64,000 nt of DNA from Nitratireductor alexandrii. Lineage in GTDB: Bacteria; Pseudomonadota; Alphaproteobacteria; Rhizobiales; Rhizobiaceae. Under the pieces are notes generated by a model, which did no database searches, was not told the DNA's origin, and saw nothing but the letters and a program-made list of their open reading frames with translations. The position numbers were made by a program, and so were the translations under genes. The stretch covers positions 166,969 to 230,968 of the forward strand of contig NZ_RBVY01000003.1 of the NCBI RefSeq assembly GCF_004000215.1. Direction: 5' to 3'. How positions within the stretch are numbered: the stretch's first letter is position 1; every line of letters starts with the position of its first letter. Below are positions 44,387-53,079 of this stretch, piece by piece.

Positions 44387-44487
44387 GCCCGGGCGCATAG
44401 ATGCAAGCATCGCCGCGATGGTGGCCCTTTCCCGCCCCGGCCGGTGACGCGAGACTGCCGCGAGACGGGCGGGGGAGAGAATTAGCC

Positions 44488-44931
44488 GTGACAGACATTG
44501 CCATCCGCCCGTTGCAACAATCCGACCACGCCGACTGGCGGCGTCTTTGGACCGCCTATCTCGCCTTCTACGAAACCACGGTGCCAGAGACCGTCTATGC
44601 CGCGACCTGGACGCGGCTGTTCGATCCCGGCGCCTTCGAACCCAACGGCCTGCTTGCGCTTTGCGACGGCAAACCGGTCGGGCTGGTCCATTTCATCTTC
44701 CACCGCACCTGCTGGTCCGACAGGAACAATTGCTACCTGCAGGATCTCTTCGCCGACCCGAGCATGCGCGGCAAAGGCGTCGGCCGGGCGCTGATCGAGG
44801 CGGTCTATGACGAGGCCGACAGGCGCGACGCCGCCATCGTCTACTGGATGACGCAGGATTTCAACGAGACGGCACGCAAACTCTACGATCGCATCGCCAG
44901 GCAGACCCCGTTCATAAAATATCAGCGCTGA
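44488..44931 (+). CDS. GNAT-family N-acetyltransferase
   Basis: The product has 147 aa from GTG 44488 after GGGGGAGAG. The acetyl-CoA loop is seen in LQDLFADPSMRGKGVGRALIEAV, and VYWMTQDFNETARKLYDRIA is the usual C-terminal helix. The target could be a small amine or a protein. It sits between the MoxR ATPase and VWA genes, 101 bases after and 109 bases before them. Whether it joins that system is unclear. Confidence 0.88.
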   Translation: MTDIAIRPLQQSDHADWRRLWTAYLAFYETTVPETVYAATWTRLFDPGAFEPNGLLALCDGKPVGLVHFIFHRTCWSDRNNCYLQDLFADPSMRGKGVGRALIEAVYDEADRRDAAIVYWMTQDFNETARKLYDRIARQTPFIKYQR

Positions 44932-45040
44932 GACAGACCATGCCGGCACACCGTCGGCCCGCGATCCGCCGACAGTCCACAACGGCGGCAACCGCTTGTT
45001 TTTGGCTGACAACCGGGCGAAGGCGAATTAACGTCGGCCC

Positions 45041-46231
45041 ATGTTCATTCCCTTCTTCCTCGAACTGAAAGCCGCGCGCGTGCCGGTCTCGCTGCGCGAA
45101 TATCTGACCCTTCTGGAAGGGCTGGACGCCGACCTCGTCAGCTATGACGTCGAGGGTTTTTATTATCTCGCCCGCGCCGCGCTGGTGAAGGACGAGCGCC
45201 ATATCGACCGCTTCGACCAAGTGTTTTCGCATATCTTCAAGGGCGTCGAGGCGGTGTCGGGCGAAGGTGCCGTCGATGACGCCAACATCCCGGAGGAATG
45301 GCTGCGCCGGCTTGCCGAAAAGCATTTGAGCGAGGACGAAAAAAAGCTGGTCGAGGCGATGGGCGGTTTCGACAAGCTGATGGAGACGCTGAAAAAGCGA
45401 CTGGAGGAGCAGAAGGGCCGCCATCAGGGCGGCTCGAAATGGATCGGCACCGCCGGCACCTCGCCCTTCGGCGCCTACGGATACAATCCCGAAGGTGTGA
45501 GGATCGGCCAGCACGAATCGCGCCATCGCCGCGCGGTCAAGGTCTGGGACAAGCGCGAGTTCAAGAATTTCGACGACTCCGTCGAGATCGGCACACGCAA
45601 CATCAAAGTGGCGCTCAAGCGGCTCAGGCGCTGGGTGCGCGAGGGCGCGCACGAGGAACTCGACCTTCCCGGCACGATCCACGCAACCGCCGAGCACGGC
45701 TATCTCGACGTCCAGACGAGGCCGCAACGCCGCAACGCGGTCAAGCTGTTGATGTTCTTCGACGCCGGCGGGTCGATGGACGATCACGTCCAGGTGGTCG
45801 AGGAGCTATTTTCGGCGGCGCGCGCCGAATTCCGCCAGCTCGAATATTTCTACTTCCACAACTGTCTTTACGAGGGCGTGTGGAAGGATAATCGCCGCCG
45901 CCATTCCCAAGTGCTGCCGACCTACGACGTGCTCAACAAATACGGCCACGACTACAAGGTGATCTTCGTCGGCGACGCCTCGATGAGTCCTTATGAAATC
46001 GCCTATCCGGGCGGCTCGGTCGAACATTGGAACGAGGAGGCCGGCATCGTGTGGCTGCAGCGCGTGCTCGCCCAGTGGCCGAACGCGGTCTGGATAAACC
46101 CTGTCACACAAAAGCACTGGAACTACACGCACTCGATCCAGATGATCCGCGAGATCTTTTCCGAGCGCATGTATCCGCTGACGCTCGCCGGGCTGGAAGC
46201 CGCGACGCGGGAACTCTCACGCAAGCATTGA
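45041..46231 (+). CDS. VWA-domain protein (CoxE-like), MoxR partner
   Basis: The product has 396 aa. An N-terminal helical region of about 130 residues precedes a Gly/Lys-rich linker, then the von Willebrand A fold begins near 235 (VKLLMFFDAGGSMDDHVQVV). The MIDAS DxSxS is altered to DAGGS (241-245), with Gly at the first Ser position. Later motifs VIFVGDASMSPYEI and VWINPVTQKHWNYTHSI are family-typical. It likely works with the MoxR ATPase upstream on a protein complex. The altered MIDAS is common in this subgroup and need not abolish metal binding. Confidence 0.9.
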   Translation: MFIPFFLELKAARVPVSLREYLTLLEGLDADLVSYDVEGFYYLARAALVKDERHIDRFDQVFSHIFKGVEAVSGEGAVDDANIPEEWLRRLAEKHLSEDEKKLVEAMGGFDKLMETLKKRLEEQKGRHQGGSKWIGTAGTSPFGAYGYNPEGVRIGQHESRHRRAVKVWDKREFKNFDDSVEIGTRNIKVALKRLRRWVREGAHEELDLPGTIHATAEHGYLDVQTRPQRRNAVKLLMFFDAGGSMDDHVQVVEELFSAARAEFRQLEYFYFHNCLYEGVWKDNRRRHSQVLPTYDVLNKYGHDYKVIFVGDASMSPYEIAYPGGSVEHWNEEAGIVWLQRVLAQWPNAVWINPVTQKHWNYTHSIQMIREIFSERMYPLTLAGLEAATRELSRKH

Positions 46232-46261
46232 ACCCCCGCCCAGCCGAGGCCGCCCCGGCGC

Positions 46262-46981
46262 TCAAGCTGGTTTCTTGGCGTCGACGCTGCGCGGCATGTC
46301 CCCGCGCCCTTCGATGGTGCGGTAGAAATCGGCAAGCTGTTTGCCGCGCTCGGCCTTGAAGGTACGCCCGCTCGCCGTCAGGCTCGCGATCCGATCGATA
46401 CGAAAAGCCCTGAAATCGCCGCGCATCTCGCACCAGGCGACGAGCGTCCACACCTTGCCCCAGAACCACAGGCCGAGCGGGCGCACGTCGCGCATGGTGC
46501 CGCGGCCGGCCTCGTCGCGATAATCGAGCCTCAGCACCGAACGCGCCTCGATCGCGCGCTCGACCGCGTCGATCGACTCGCGATCGCTCTGGCTCACCAC
46601 GTAAAGCGGAGCGTGAATTTCCGTGCGCGCGATACGTTCGCGCTCGTTGTCGGGCAGCACCGCGCCGATCTTGACCAGCGCCTCCTCGGCCGAACGCGCC
46701 ATGGCCGCGCCGCCGAAGGCACGCACCATACGCGCGCCGGCGACAAGCGCCACGATCTCGTCGCGCGTGAACATCAGCGGCGGCAGTTCGTAGCCCGACC
46801 GCATGATGTAGCCGACGCCGGCTTCGCCATCGATCGGCACCCCGGTCGACTGCAGGTCGGCGATATCGCGGTAGATCGTTCGTTCGGAGACTTCAAGCCA
46901 CTCTCCCAGCATGCGCGCGGTGACGAGCCGGCCTCCGCGCAAATGTTGAACGATCTGGAACAGGCGGTCGGCACGTCTCAT
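46262..46981 (-). CDS. WYL-domain transcriptional regulator (YafY-type)
   Basis: The product has 239 aa. An N-terminal helix-turn-helix is present (TARMLGEWLEVSERTIYRDI), followed by VPIDGEAGVGYIMRSGYELPPL and the WYL domain (LRLDYRDEAGRGTMRDVRPL, then WTLVAWCEMRGDFRAFRIDR). WYL domains sense nucleic acid or small ligands. It is the last gene of a minus-strand unit beginning with a VOC-family gene; a 26-base dyad ahead of that gene is its likely operator. Its ATG overlaps the stop of a small reading frame. Confidence 0.92.
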   Translation of the reverse strand: MRRADRLFQIVQHLRGGRLVTARMLGEWLEVSERTIYRDIADLQSTGVPIDGEAGVGYIMRSGYELPPLMFTRDEIVALVAGARMVRAFGGAAMARSAEEALVKIGAVLPDNERERIARTEIHAPLYVVSQSDRESIDAVERAIEARSVLRLDYRDEAGRGTMRDVRPLGLWFWGKVWTLVAWCEMRGDFRAFRIDRIASLTASGRTFKAERGKQLADFYRTIEGRGDMPRSVDAKKPA

Positions 46982-47214
46982 AGGGGCAGGCCCTCTTGGC
47001 TACGCCGTCCTCCGGTGCGATCGACCCCTAAGCAGGACCGCCTCGCCGCGAACGGCTTCATCTCGATCACGCGCCACAACGGCGCGACCTCACCGATCGG
47101 AGCCCCCCGTTCCGGCGCGGCATGCGCGATCCCGGCAACGGCAAGCCGATGATAGCCGGGATCGGCCGGACCTGTCACCCGCGCGCCGGATGCCGGCACC
47201 GTCTGGACGGACAT
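46978..47214 (-). CDS. Small hypothetical protein coupled to the WYL regulator
   Basis: The frame has 78 aa from ATG 47214, with AGAGGA upstream, and ends in a TGA overlapping the WYL regulator ATG (ATGA). It starts MSVQTVPASGARVTGP and is Arg/Pro/Gly-rich without a recognised domain. The ribosome site and the 4-base overlap favour translation, perhaps as a coupling leader, but codon bias in this GC-rich DNA makes chance frames common. Its reality is unsure. Confidence 0.4.
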   Translation of the reverse strand: MSVQTVPASGARVTGPADPGYHRLAVAGIAHAAPERGAPIGEVAPLWRVIEMKPFAARRSCLGVDRTGGRRSQEGLPL

Positions 47215-47285
47215 GGTCTCGATCCTCTTTCCCGGCCCGTCGAGACGACCTGCCCGCCGGTACGCCAACTGGCTCTTCTCGATGG

Positions 47286-47660
47286 CTAGGCGCAGAAAAT
47301 GCCGATGCTGTTGCCGTCGGGATCGAGACAATAGGCGAACCGGCCGGCCGGAATCTCGATAACCGGCGACACCACCGTACCGCCATTGTCGGTGACACGC
47401 TTCAGCGCGTCTTCTAGCGGTGCTGCCACCGCCAGGTGGATCGTGTTTCCGCTGCCCTGGCTGGCCGGCTTGCCGGGATAAAGATGACCGGACACGGCCT
47501 CACGCTCCTTACAGGCGAACACCGCCATCGGGTTGGGTCCGTCATTCTGGTAGGCCGGCGCATTATCCAGCACCGCACCGTAAAAGGCCTTAGCGCGCTC
47601 CATGTCGCTGACCGGGATTTCGGCCCACACCACGGCGTTTTCGGGAACGAAGCTTGTCAT
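47286..47660 (-). CDS. VOC-superfamily (glyoxalase-like) protein
   Basis: The product has 124 aa from ATG 47660 after AAGGAAAG. It is a two-module betaalphabetabetabeta fold: AVVWAEIPVSDMERAKAFYGAVL, then TIHLAVAAPLEDALKRVTDNGG and YCLDPDGNSIGIF with a likely metal or substrate Asp. Similar proteins are often called glyoxalase or bleomycin-resistance related; the substrate is not known. It heads the unit ending in the WYL regulator and starts 35 bases after a perfect dyad. Confidence 0.9.
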   Translation of the reverse strand: MTSFVPENAVVWAEIPVSDMERAKAFYGAVLDNAPAYQNDGPNPMAVFACKEREAVSGHLYPGKPASQGSGNTIHLAVAAPLEDALKRVTDNGGTVVSPVIEIPAGRFAYCLDPDGNSIGIFCA

Positions 47661-47695
47661 GGACTTTCCTTTCGGTTGGGGAAGAATGCCACGCC

Positions 47696-47721
47696 CCTCC
47701 TGACAACATCCTGTCAGGAGG
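47696..47721. promoter_or_regulatory. 26-base perfect dyad, likely WYL-regulator operator
   Basis: CCTCCTGACA (47696-47705) and TGTCAGGAGG (47712-47721) are exact reverse complements with a 6-base spacer ACATCC. The dyad ends 35 bases upstream of the VOC gene start. A 10-base perfect arm is strong for a transcription factor site. Regulation of the unit by its own WYL protein is the simplest reading. Confidence 0.65.
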
Positions 47722-47778
47722 CGAGGCCGGATGATCGTTGCAGGGCGGAGCGTGTACGCCGCCCGGTTTGGCCTGGCC

Positions 47779-47970
47779 TCAGGACCGGGACGGCCCCTCG
47801 CCGTCGCGGCGAACAAACTCGGCAAGCGGGGTATCCGGCCAGCCGATATCCTTGCGGATATGGGGTGGCAAAGCATCGATCAGGCGTCGGATGCGGGCAC
47901 TAGCGCGCATGATGCGCCAGCGGTCCGCATAATGGCCGACGCGATCGACGAACAGATGGGAAAAGGACAT
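47779..47970 (-). CDS. Small DUF1127-like basic protein
   Basis: The product has 63 aa from ATG 47970 with GGAGG upstream. The core RIRRLIDALPPHIRKDIGWP matches the DUF1127 pattern of a short helical Arg-rich segment ending in L-DIG. DUF1127 proteins are small and common in alphaproteobacteria; some bind RNA or affect small-RNA pathways and phosphate metabolism. It lies between the SDR gene and the VOC dyad on the same strand. Function here is unknown. Confidence 0.65.
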   Translation of the reverse strand: MSFSHLFVDRVGHYADRWRIMRASARIRRLIDALPPHIRKDIGWPDTPLAEFVRRDGEGPSRS

Positions 47971-48061
47971 CGCGGCCTCCGTCGAATCGTCACTGGAGGC
48001 ATGGTCGCACAGCGCTGCTGACAGCCTCGCGTCAGGAACCCGAGGCGAACGCGGCGACGGC

Positions 48062-48850
48062 TCAGTCCGGGGCGACCGGCACCGTATAGTTGAGCGGCAG
48101 TCGCCCGCCATCGGCGTAGAGCGTCTGGCCGGTGATGTAACTGGCATCGTCGGAGACGAGGAAGGCGGCCACCGAGGCGATCTCGGACGGTTCGCCGATA
48201 CGGCCGAGAGGCGTGCGCGACAGGATCCTGTTCCTGGCCGCAGGATCGGCGTTCACACTGGAAAGCAGGTCGGTCATGATCGAGCCCGGCCCGATTGCGT
48301 TGACACGGATGCCGTAGGGGGCCAGCGACAGCGCCATCACCTTGGTAAGCTGGTTCACACCGCCCTTGGACACCGAATAAGGCACCTGGTTGGCGATCGC
48401 GAACACCGCGTTCACCGACGACATGTTGACGATCGCGCCGGGCGTCCCGCCGCTCTTGACCTTGTCGACCATGTAGCGCGCGACGGCCTGTCCGACCAGG
48501 AAGGTGCCCTTCAGATTGACGTCGAGGACGCGATCGAAGTCCTCTTCGTTGAGGTCGAGGAAATCGGCGCCGTGGACGATGCCGGCATTGTTGACCAGAA
48601 TGTCGATATCGCCGAAGCCGTCGATCGCCGCGGCGATCAGATTGTGCACGTCGAGCCGCTTGCCGACATCCGATTTCACGAAACGAACCTCGCCAAGCGG
48701 CGACAGGTCCTTTTCCGCCTTCTCGCCCTTTTCGGGATCGATGTCGGCGATGATCACTTTCGCCTTCTCGCGCAGGAAACGCTCGGCGATGGCATAACCG
48801 ATCCCGCCGGCGGCGCCGGTCACGATCGCGATTTTTCCGTCAAGCGGCAT
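48062..48850 (-). CDS. Short-chain dehydrogenase/reductase
   Basis: The product has 262 aa from ATG 48850. The cofactor loop is VTGAAGGIGYAIAERF with an acidic ADIDPEKG segment that favours NAD. NNAG is at about 85-88. The catalytic set includes the Ser in IVNMSSVNAV and YSVSKGG (Tyr, Lys). The C-terminus has the usual SYITGQTLYADGG. It oxidises or reduces an alcohol/ketone, possibly a sugar or hydroxyacyl compound. It is 86 bases after the propionate-CoA ligase gene and may share a transcript with it. Confidence 0.9.
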   Translation of the reverse strand: MPLDGKIAIVTGAAGGIGYAIAERFLREKAKVIIADIDPEKGEKAEKDLSPLGEVRFVKSDVGKRLDVHNLIAAAIDGFGDIDILVNNAGIVHGADFLDLNEEDFDRVLDVNLKGTFLVGQAVARYMVDKVKSGGTPGAIVNMSSVNAVFAIANQVPYSVSKGGVNQLTKVMALSLAPYGIRVNAIGPGSIMTDLLSSVNADPAARNRILSRTPLGRIGEPSEIASVAAFLVSDDASYITGQTLYADGGRLPLNYTVPVAPD

Positions 48851-48936
48851 GACGCGCTCCTTGCAACTCACCAGCCGGCCTTATAGCCGTCGGCGCCGGG
48901 CCCGGCCAGAGGGCCCGCGCGGCCTGAAACCGTCGA

Positions 48937-50844
48937 TCAGACGCCAATACCGTGCTCGTTGAGCGCGGCGGTGATTTCGTCCAGGATCGCGGGATCGTCG
49001 ATCGTGGCCGGCATCGCCCAAGCCTGCCTGTCGGCGATTTTCTGCATTGTGCCGCGCAGGATCTTGCCCGAACGCGTCTTCGGCAGCCGCTTGACCACCA
49101 CCACCGACTTGAACGCGGCGACCGGACCGATCCTGTCGCGCACCAGGCTGACGACCTCGCTTTCGACATCGCCCGCACCGCGCGCGGCACCGGCGTTGAG
49201 CACCACGAAACCGCACGGCACCTGGCCCTTCATCGCATCCGCGATGCCGATCACCGCGCATTCGGCAACGTCGGGATGCTCCGCCACCACCTCCTCCATG
49301 CCGCCTGTCGACAGCCGATGACCGGCGACATTGATGATGTCGTCGGTGCGCGCCATGATGAACAGATAGCCGTCCTCGTCGATATAACCGGCATCGGCCG
49401 TCTTGTAGTAGCCGGGAAACTCGTCGAGATAGGCACTGCGGAACCGGTCGTCCGCGTTCCACAGCGTCGGCAGGCAACCGGGCGGCAGCGGCAGCTTGAC
49501 CACCACATTGCCGAGCGTGCCGGTTTCCACCTCGTGGCCGGCATCGTCGAGCACGCGCATATCGTAGCCCGGCATCGGCACGGCCGGCGAGCCGTACTTG
49601 ACCGGCAATTGCCCCAGACCGACCGGATTGTTGGAGATCGGCGCCCCGGTCTCCGTCTGCCACCAATGATCGATCACCGGAACGCCAAGCTTCTGCTCGG
49701 CCCATTTGATTGTTTCGGGATCGGCCCGTTCGCCGGCCAGGAACAGGGTGCGGAATCGGGACAGGTCGTATTTGCCGACATGTTCGCCCTTCGGATCCTG
49801 CCCCTTGATCGCCCTGAAGGCCGTCGGCGCGGTAAACAGCGCCACGACGCCGTGCTCGGCGATCACGCGCCAGAACGTTCCCGCATCCGGCGTGCCGACG
49901 GGCTTGCCCTCGAACAGGACCGTGGTGCAGCCATGCAGGAGCGGCGCGTAGACGATGTAGGAATGTCCGACCACCCAGCCGACATCCGAGGCCGCCCAGA
50001 ACACTTCCCCCGGTTCGATTCCGTATTCATGGCCCATCGACCATTCCAGCATGACCATGTGGCCGCCATTGTCGCGCACCACCCCCTTGGGCTGCCCGGT
50101 CGTGCCGGACGTGTAGAGCACGTAAAGCGGGTCGGTGGCCGCCAGTTCGACGCAGGGCACCGTTCGTCCCGCTGCCTTGGCCGCGGCAACCGCGTCGGCG
50201 AAATCGACATCGCGCCCTTCGACAAGCTCGCAACCCCGCTCGGGTCGCTGCAGCACGATACAGCGCTCGACCTTGTGGCGCGCCATCGCGATCGCGCCGT
50301 CGAGCAGCGGCTTGTAGGCGACGATGCGCCCCGGCTCGATGCCGCACGAAGCCGAAACGATCAGTCTCGGCTTCGAATCCTCGATGCGGGTCGCCAGTTC
50401 CTTGGCCGCGAAGCCGCCGAACACCACGGAATGGACGGCGCCCAGCCGCGCGCAGGCGAGCATGGCGAAAACCGCCTCGGGGACCATCGGCATGTAGATG
50501 ATGACTCGATCGCCCTTGCCCACGCCCTGGTCGGCGATGACGGCGGCAAGCGCCTCCACCTCGGTCTTCAGTTCGCCATAGGTGAAGGTTTTTTTCCGGC
50601 CCGTGATCGGGCTGTCGTAGATCAGCGCCGCCTGGGCGGCGCGCCCGCCCGCGACATGTCGGTCGACGGCGTTGTAGCACGTGTTGCAGGTGGCGTCCGG
50701 GAACCACTGGCCGTAGACGCCGGCCTCGGCGTCGAAAATTCTGTCCGGCGGCGAAAACCAGTCGATCGCCGCGGCCGCCGCCGCCCAGAACCCCTCAGGG
50801 TCCCGTTGCCACGAGTTGTAGACCGCGTGATAGCGCGATGCCAT
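48937..50844 (-). CDS. prpE: Propionate-CoA ligase
   Basis: The product has 635 aa. The AMP-binding loop is LYTSGTTGQPKGVVRDNGG, followed by MGHEYGIEPGEVFWAASDVGW and WWQTETGAPISNNPVGL. The acetylatable catalytic lysine is in KTRSGKILRG near the C-terminus. The N-terminal RYHAVYNSWQRDPEGFW and YDSPITGRKKTFTY segments favour PrpE over acetyl-CoA synthetase. It activates propionate to propionyl-CoA. No prpBCD or methylmalonyl genes are in the window. Confidence 0.93.
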   Translation of the reverse strand: MASRYHAVYNSWQRDPEGFWAAAAAAIDWFSPPDRIFDAEAGVYGQWFPDATCNTCYNAVDRHVAGGRAAQAALIYDSPITGRKKTFTYGELKTEVEALAAVIADQGVGKGDRVIIYMPMVPEAVFAMLACARLGAVHSVVFGGFAAKELATRIEDSKPRLIVSASCGIEPGRIVAYKPLLDGAIAMARHKVERCIVLQRPERGCELVEGRDVDFADAVAAAKAAGRTVPCVELAATDPLYVLYTSGTTGQPKGVVRDNGGHMVMLEWSMGHEYGIEPGEVFWAASDVGWVVGHSYIVYAPLLHGCTTVLFEGKPVGTPDAGTFWRVIAEHGVVALFTAPTAFRAIKGQDPKGEHVGKYDLSRFRTLFLAGERADPETIKWAEQKLGVPVIDHWWQTETGAPISNNPVGLGQLPVKYGSPAVPMPGYDMRVLDDAGHEVETGTLGNVVVKLPLPPGCLPTLWNADDRFRSAYLDEFPGYYKTADAGYIDEDGYLFIMARTDDIINVAGHRLSTGGMEEVVAEHPDVAECAVIGIADAMKGQVPCGFVVLNAGAARGAGDVESEVVSLVRDRIGPVAAFKSVVVVKRLPKTRSGKILRGTMQKIADRQAWAMPATIDDPAILDEITAALNEHGIGV

Positions 50845-51029
50845 TGTTCACCTCCCGATCGAGCCACGCCCGTTTGCCGTCTTTTAGCCGCCCCTCGCCG
50901 CGCGCGTCCATTTGACTATGATCTAACAACGTACGGTAGCGCCACGATGGCGCGGGCTTTGACATGCTGCCTTGATGCTGGTCAAAGGTCGAGACGCGCG
51001 CCGCACCGCCAGCGCGTCGCGGAGGTCCG

Positions 51030-51191
51030 ATGACGAAAATCCTGTCGCTGATGATCGTCTTGATGATGGTGGTTCAGCTCATCAAGCCGCTGGGCTTGCC
51101 CGGCCTACGCCATCGCCGCGATTTCTGGAAACTGGCGCTACTGGCGTTGGCCGCGATCTCGCTCACCGTCGCTCTGAGCCATGGCCGCTGA
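51030..51191 (+). CDS. 53-residue membrane protein, unknown function
   Basis: Start ATG 51030 follows a perfect GGAGG with 4 bases between. The product begins MTKILSLMIVLMMVVQLIKP, then GLPGLRHRRDFWKLALLALA and AISLTVALSHGR: two membrane helices separated by a basic turn. The pattern looks like small conserved alphaproteobacterial proteins I have seen without function. Its last 54 bases overlap the 3' end of the SGNH hydrolase gene on the other strand, so the two converge tail to tail. It stands alone after a 185-base gap shared with prpE. Confidence 0.65.
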   Translation: MTKILSLMIVLMMVVQLIKPLGLPGLRHRRDFWKLALLALAAISLTVALSHGR

Positions 51192-51923
51192 GGCCGCGGC
51201 TCCGGCCTCGTCGAGCGCGATCAGGGGCAGGAGATGGTCGGCCCAGGCCTGATATCCGGCCACGGAGGCATGAAACCCGTCATGGGAGAATCCGGCGGCC
51301 GGATCGACGACCGGCAACCGCGCGGCCGGCAGCGCGCCGCGCTCCAGGCAAAGCCTCGTTCCCATGCGGTTGATCGCGGCCGCGCGGACTTCCAGGATAC
51401 GCCCGAGCAAGGCCGGCAAGGCGGGCACCCGCGTCATGTCGATTACCGGCGACCAGACGATCCGCGCCCGCGGCCATTTCGCCCTGACGGCGTAGAGAAG
51501 TCCGCCGAACTCTTTCTTGAAGCGCGAGACGGAATGAAAATTCTTGGTATCGTTGGTGCCCACCGAGAGCACGATATGGGTCCACGGCTCGGCCGCCATA
51601 TTGGGCACGACATGGTCGCGCAACTGGCCCGATGTGGCGGAATTGAAGCCGGCCGCGCGCCAGGCGACCGGTCGGCCGGTGTCGCGGTTGAGCGCGTGGG
51701 CCAGTCGCGCCGCCAGCCCCTTTTCGCTGTCGACGATGCCGACCGAGGCGGCCGAGGAATCCCCCAGCACCAGAAGCCGTACCGGCTCGCCGTGCCCGGT
51801 CAAGGTATGCAGCACGGGCCCCTCGGGCGGCAGAAGGCGGGGCGTGCGCCGCCTCACCGCCAGCCCCTGCCAGACATAGACCGGGAAGGCGAGCCAGGAC
51901 AGAAGCGGAAGAAGATTTGACAT
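51138..51923 (-). CDS. SGNH/GDSL-type esterase, membrane-anchored
   Basis: The product has 261 aa from ATG 51923. The N-terminus (LLPLLSWLAFPVYVWQGLAV) is a signal anchor. The SGNH blocks are LVLGDSSAASVG with the Ser nucleophile, block III SVGTNDTKNFHS and the C-terminal DGFHASVAGYQAWADHLLPLI with the Asp-His pair. It likely deacylates a lipid, polysaccharide or other ester in the periplasm. It follows fba after a terminator. The C-terminal 18 residues extend antisense into the tiny membrane protein gene. Confidence 0.87.
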   Translation of the reverse strand: MSNLLPLLSWLAFPVYVWQGLAVRRRTPRLLPPEGPVLHTLTGHGEPVRLLVLGDSSAASVGIVDSEKGLAARLAHALNRDTGRPVAWRAAGFNSATSGQLRDHVVPNMAAEPWTHIVLSVGTNDTKNFHSVSRFKKEFGGLLYAVRAKWPRARIVWSPVIDMTRVPALPALLGRILEVRAAAINRMGTRLCLERGALPAARLPVVDPAAGFSHDGFHASVAGYQAWADHLLPLIALDEAGAAASAAMAQSDGERDRGQRQ

Positions 51924-51971
51924 GGCGCGGGCCCGATGGATCTCGCACCCCGAATAGTGCGCCGCGGCCAA

Positions 51972-52005
51972 AAGAAAAAGCCCGCACATCGCCGTCCGGG
52001 CTTTT
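51972..52005 (-). terminator. Rho-independent terminator of fba
   Basis: Stem AAAAGCCCG (51976-51984) pairs perfectly with CGGGCTTTT (51997-52005) around a 12-base loop. On the minus strand it is followed by TCTTTT. It lies 76 bases after the fba stop; A-runs on both sides could let it work in both directions. Confidence 0.8.
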
Positions 52006-52080
52006 GGGGCCTTTGCCCTGGGTGTCGGGAGCCTGAGACGGTTGCCCGTCGCGCCGACGGGCAAATGCCGTCGTCGAACG

Positions 52081-52992
52081 TCAGGCGCTGCGCGACGCCT
52101 CGAAGATACTGTCGATCGCCGAAGCCAAGGCGGCGTCGAATTCGGCGTCGCTCTGGCGCGCGGAAAGCCCCTCGGTCAGGGCGCGCGAGAAACTGGCGAT
52201 CATGCCGGTATTCTGCGCCAGCTTTTCATTCGCCTCCTCGCGCGAATACCCGCCGGACAGCGCCACCACGCGCATGACGCGCGGGTCGTCAATCAGCGGC
52301 TTGTAGAGGTTCGCCTTCGTCGGCAGCGTCAGCTTGAGCATGACCTGCTTGCCCGCCGGCACGCCGTCGAGATGCTTTTGGATTTCCGACAGCAAAATCT
52401 CTTCCGCTTGCGCCTTGTCCGAGATCGAGATTGTGACCTCAGGCTCGATGATCGGCACCAGCCCGTGGTCGAGGGTCTGCCTGGCGATCTCGAACTGCTG
52501 GGCGACGATCGCCGCGATACCCTTGGCGTTGGCCGCGTCGATCACCGACCGCATCTTGGTGCCGAAGACGCCCTTGGCGACAGCGCGTTCCAAAAGCGCG
52601 TCGAGATCCGGCATCGGCTTCATCAGCTTGACGCCGTCCTGCGTGTCGGCAAGGCCCTTGTCGACCTTCAGGAACGGCACGACGCCGCGCTTTTCCCAGA
52701 GATATTGAGCGGTCGGCGTGCCGTCGATGTCGCGGTCCATCGTCTGTTCGAACAGGATCGCGCCCATCACCTTGTCGCCGGTGAAGGCGGGCGACTTGAT
52801 GATTCTGGCGCGCATCTGGTGAATGAGGTCGAACATTTCCGCCTCGTTCGACCAAGCCCCCTCATCGATGCCGTAGAGCTTGAGCGCCTTCGGCGTGGAG
52901 CCGCCCGACTGATCAAGCGCCGCGATGAAGCCGTCCTTGTTCTCGGCCTGCGCGGCCATCGCCTTCACGTTGTCTTGGGGACGCTCACTCAT
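52081..52992 (-). CDS. fba: Fructose-bisphosphate aldolase, class I
   Basis: The product has 303 aa. Class I features include [36 protein letters not shown] and [13 protein letters not shown], followed by [12 protein letters not shown] with the Schiff-base Lys and [15 protein letters not shown]. It needs no metal and cleaves fructose-1,6-bisphosphate to the two trioses. The gene is 183 bases after pgk on the same strand. That gap contains a 21-base dyad likely to be a regulator site. A terminator follows. Confidence 0.93.
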   Translation of the reverse strand: MSERPQDNVKAMAAQAENKDGFIAALDQSGGSTPKALKLYGIDEGAWSNEAEMFDLIHQMRARIIKSPAFTGDKVMGAILFEQTMDRDIDGTPTAQYLWEKRGVVPFLKVDKGLADTQDGVKLMKPMPDLDALLERAVAKGVFGTKMRSVIDAANAKGIAAIVAQQFEIARQTLDHGLVPIIEPEVTISISDKAQAEEILLSEIQKHLDGVPAGKQVMLKLTLPTKANLYKPLIDDPRVMRVVALSGGYSREEANEKLAQNTGMIASFSRALTEGLSARQSDAEFDAALASAIDSIFEASRSA

Positions 52993-53079
52993 TATCCGGC
53001 CTCATCCTGTCTCTTCAACTGGATTGGCGCTCTATCAGAGCGGGCGCGGAAACGGAACTGCGGCGCCAGCGCTTTGAAT

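Noticed and set aside
48952..51033. A 693-codon plus-strand frame over prpE
   Set aside because: Antisense to all of prpE and without recognisable motifs.
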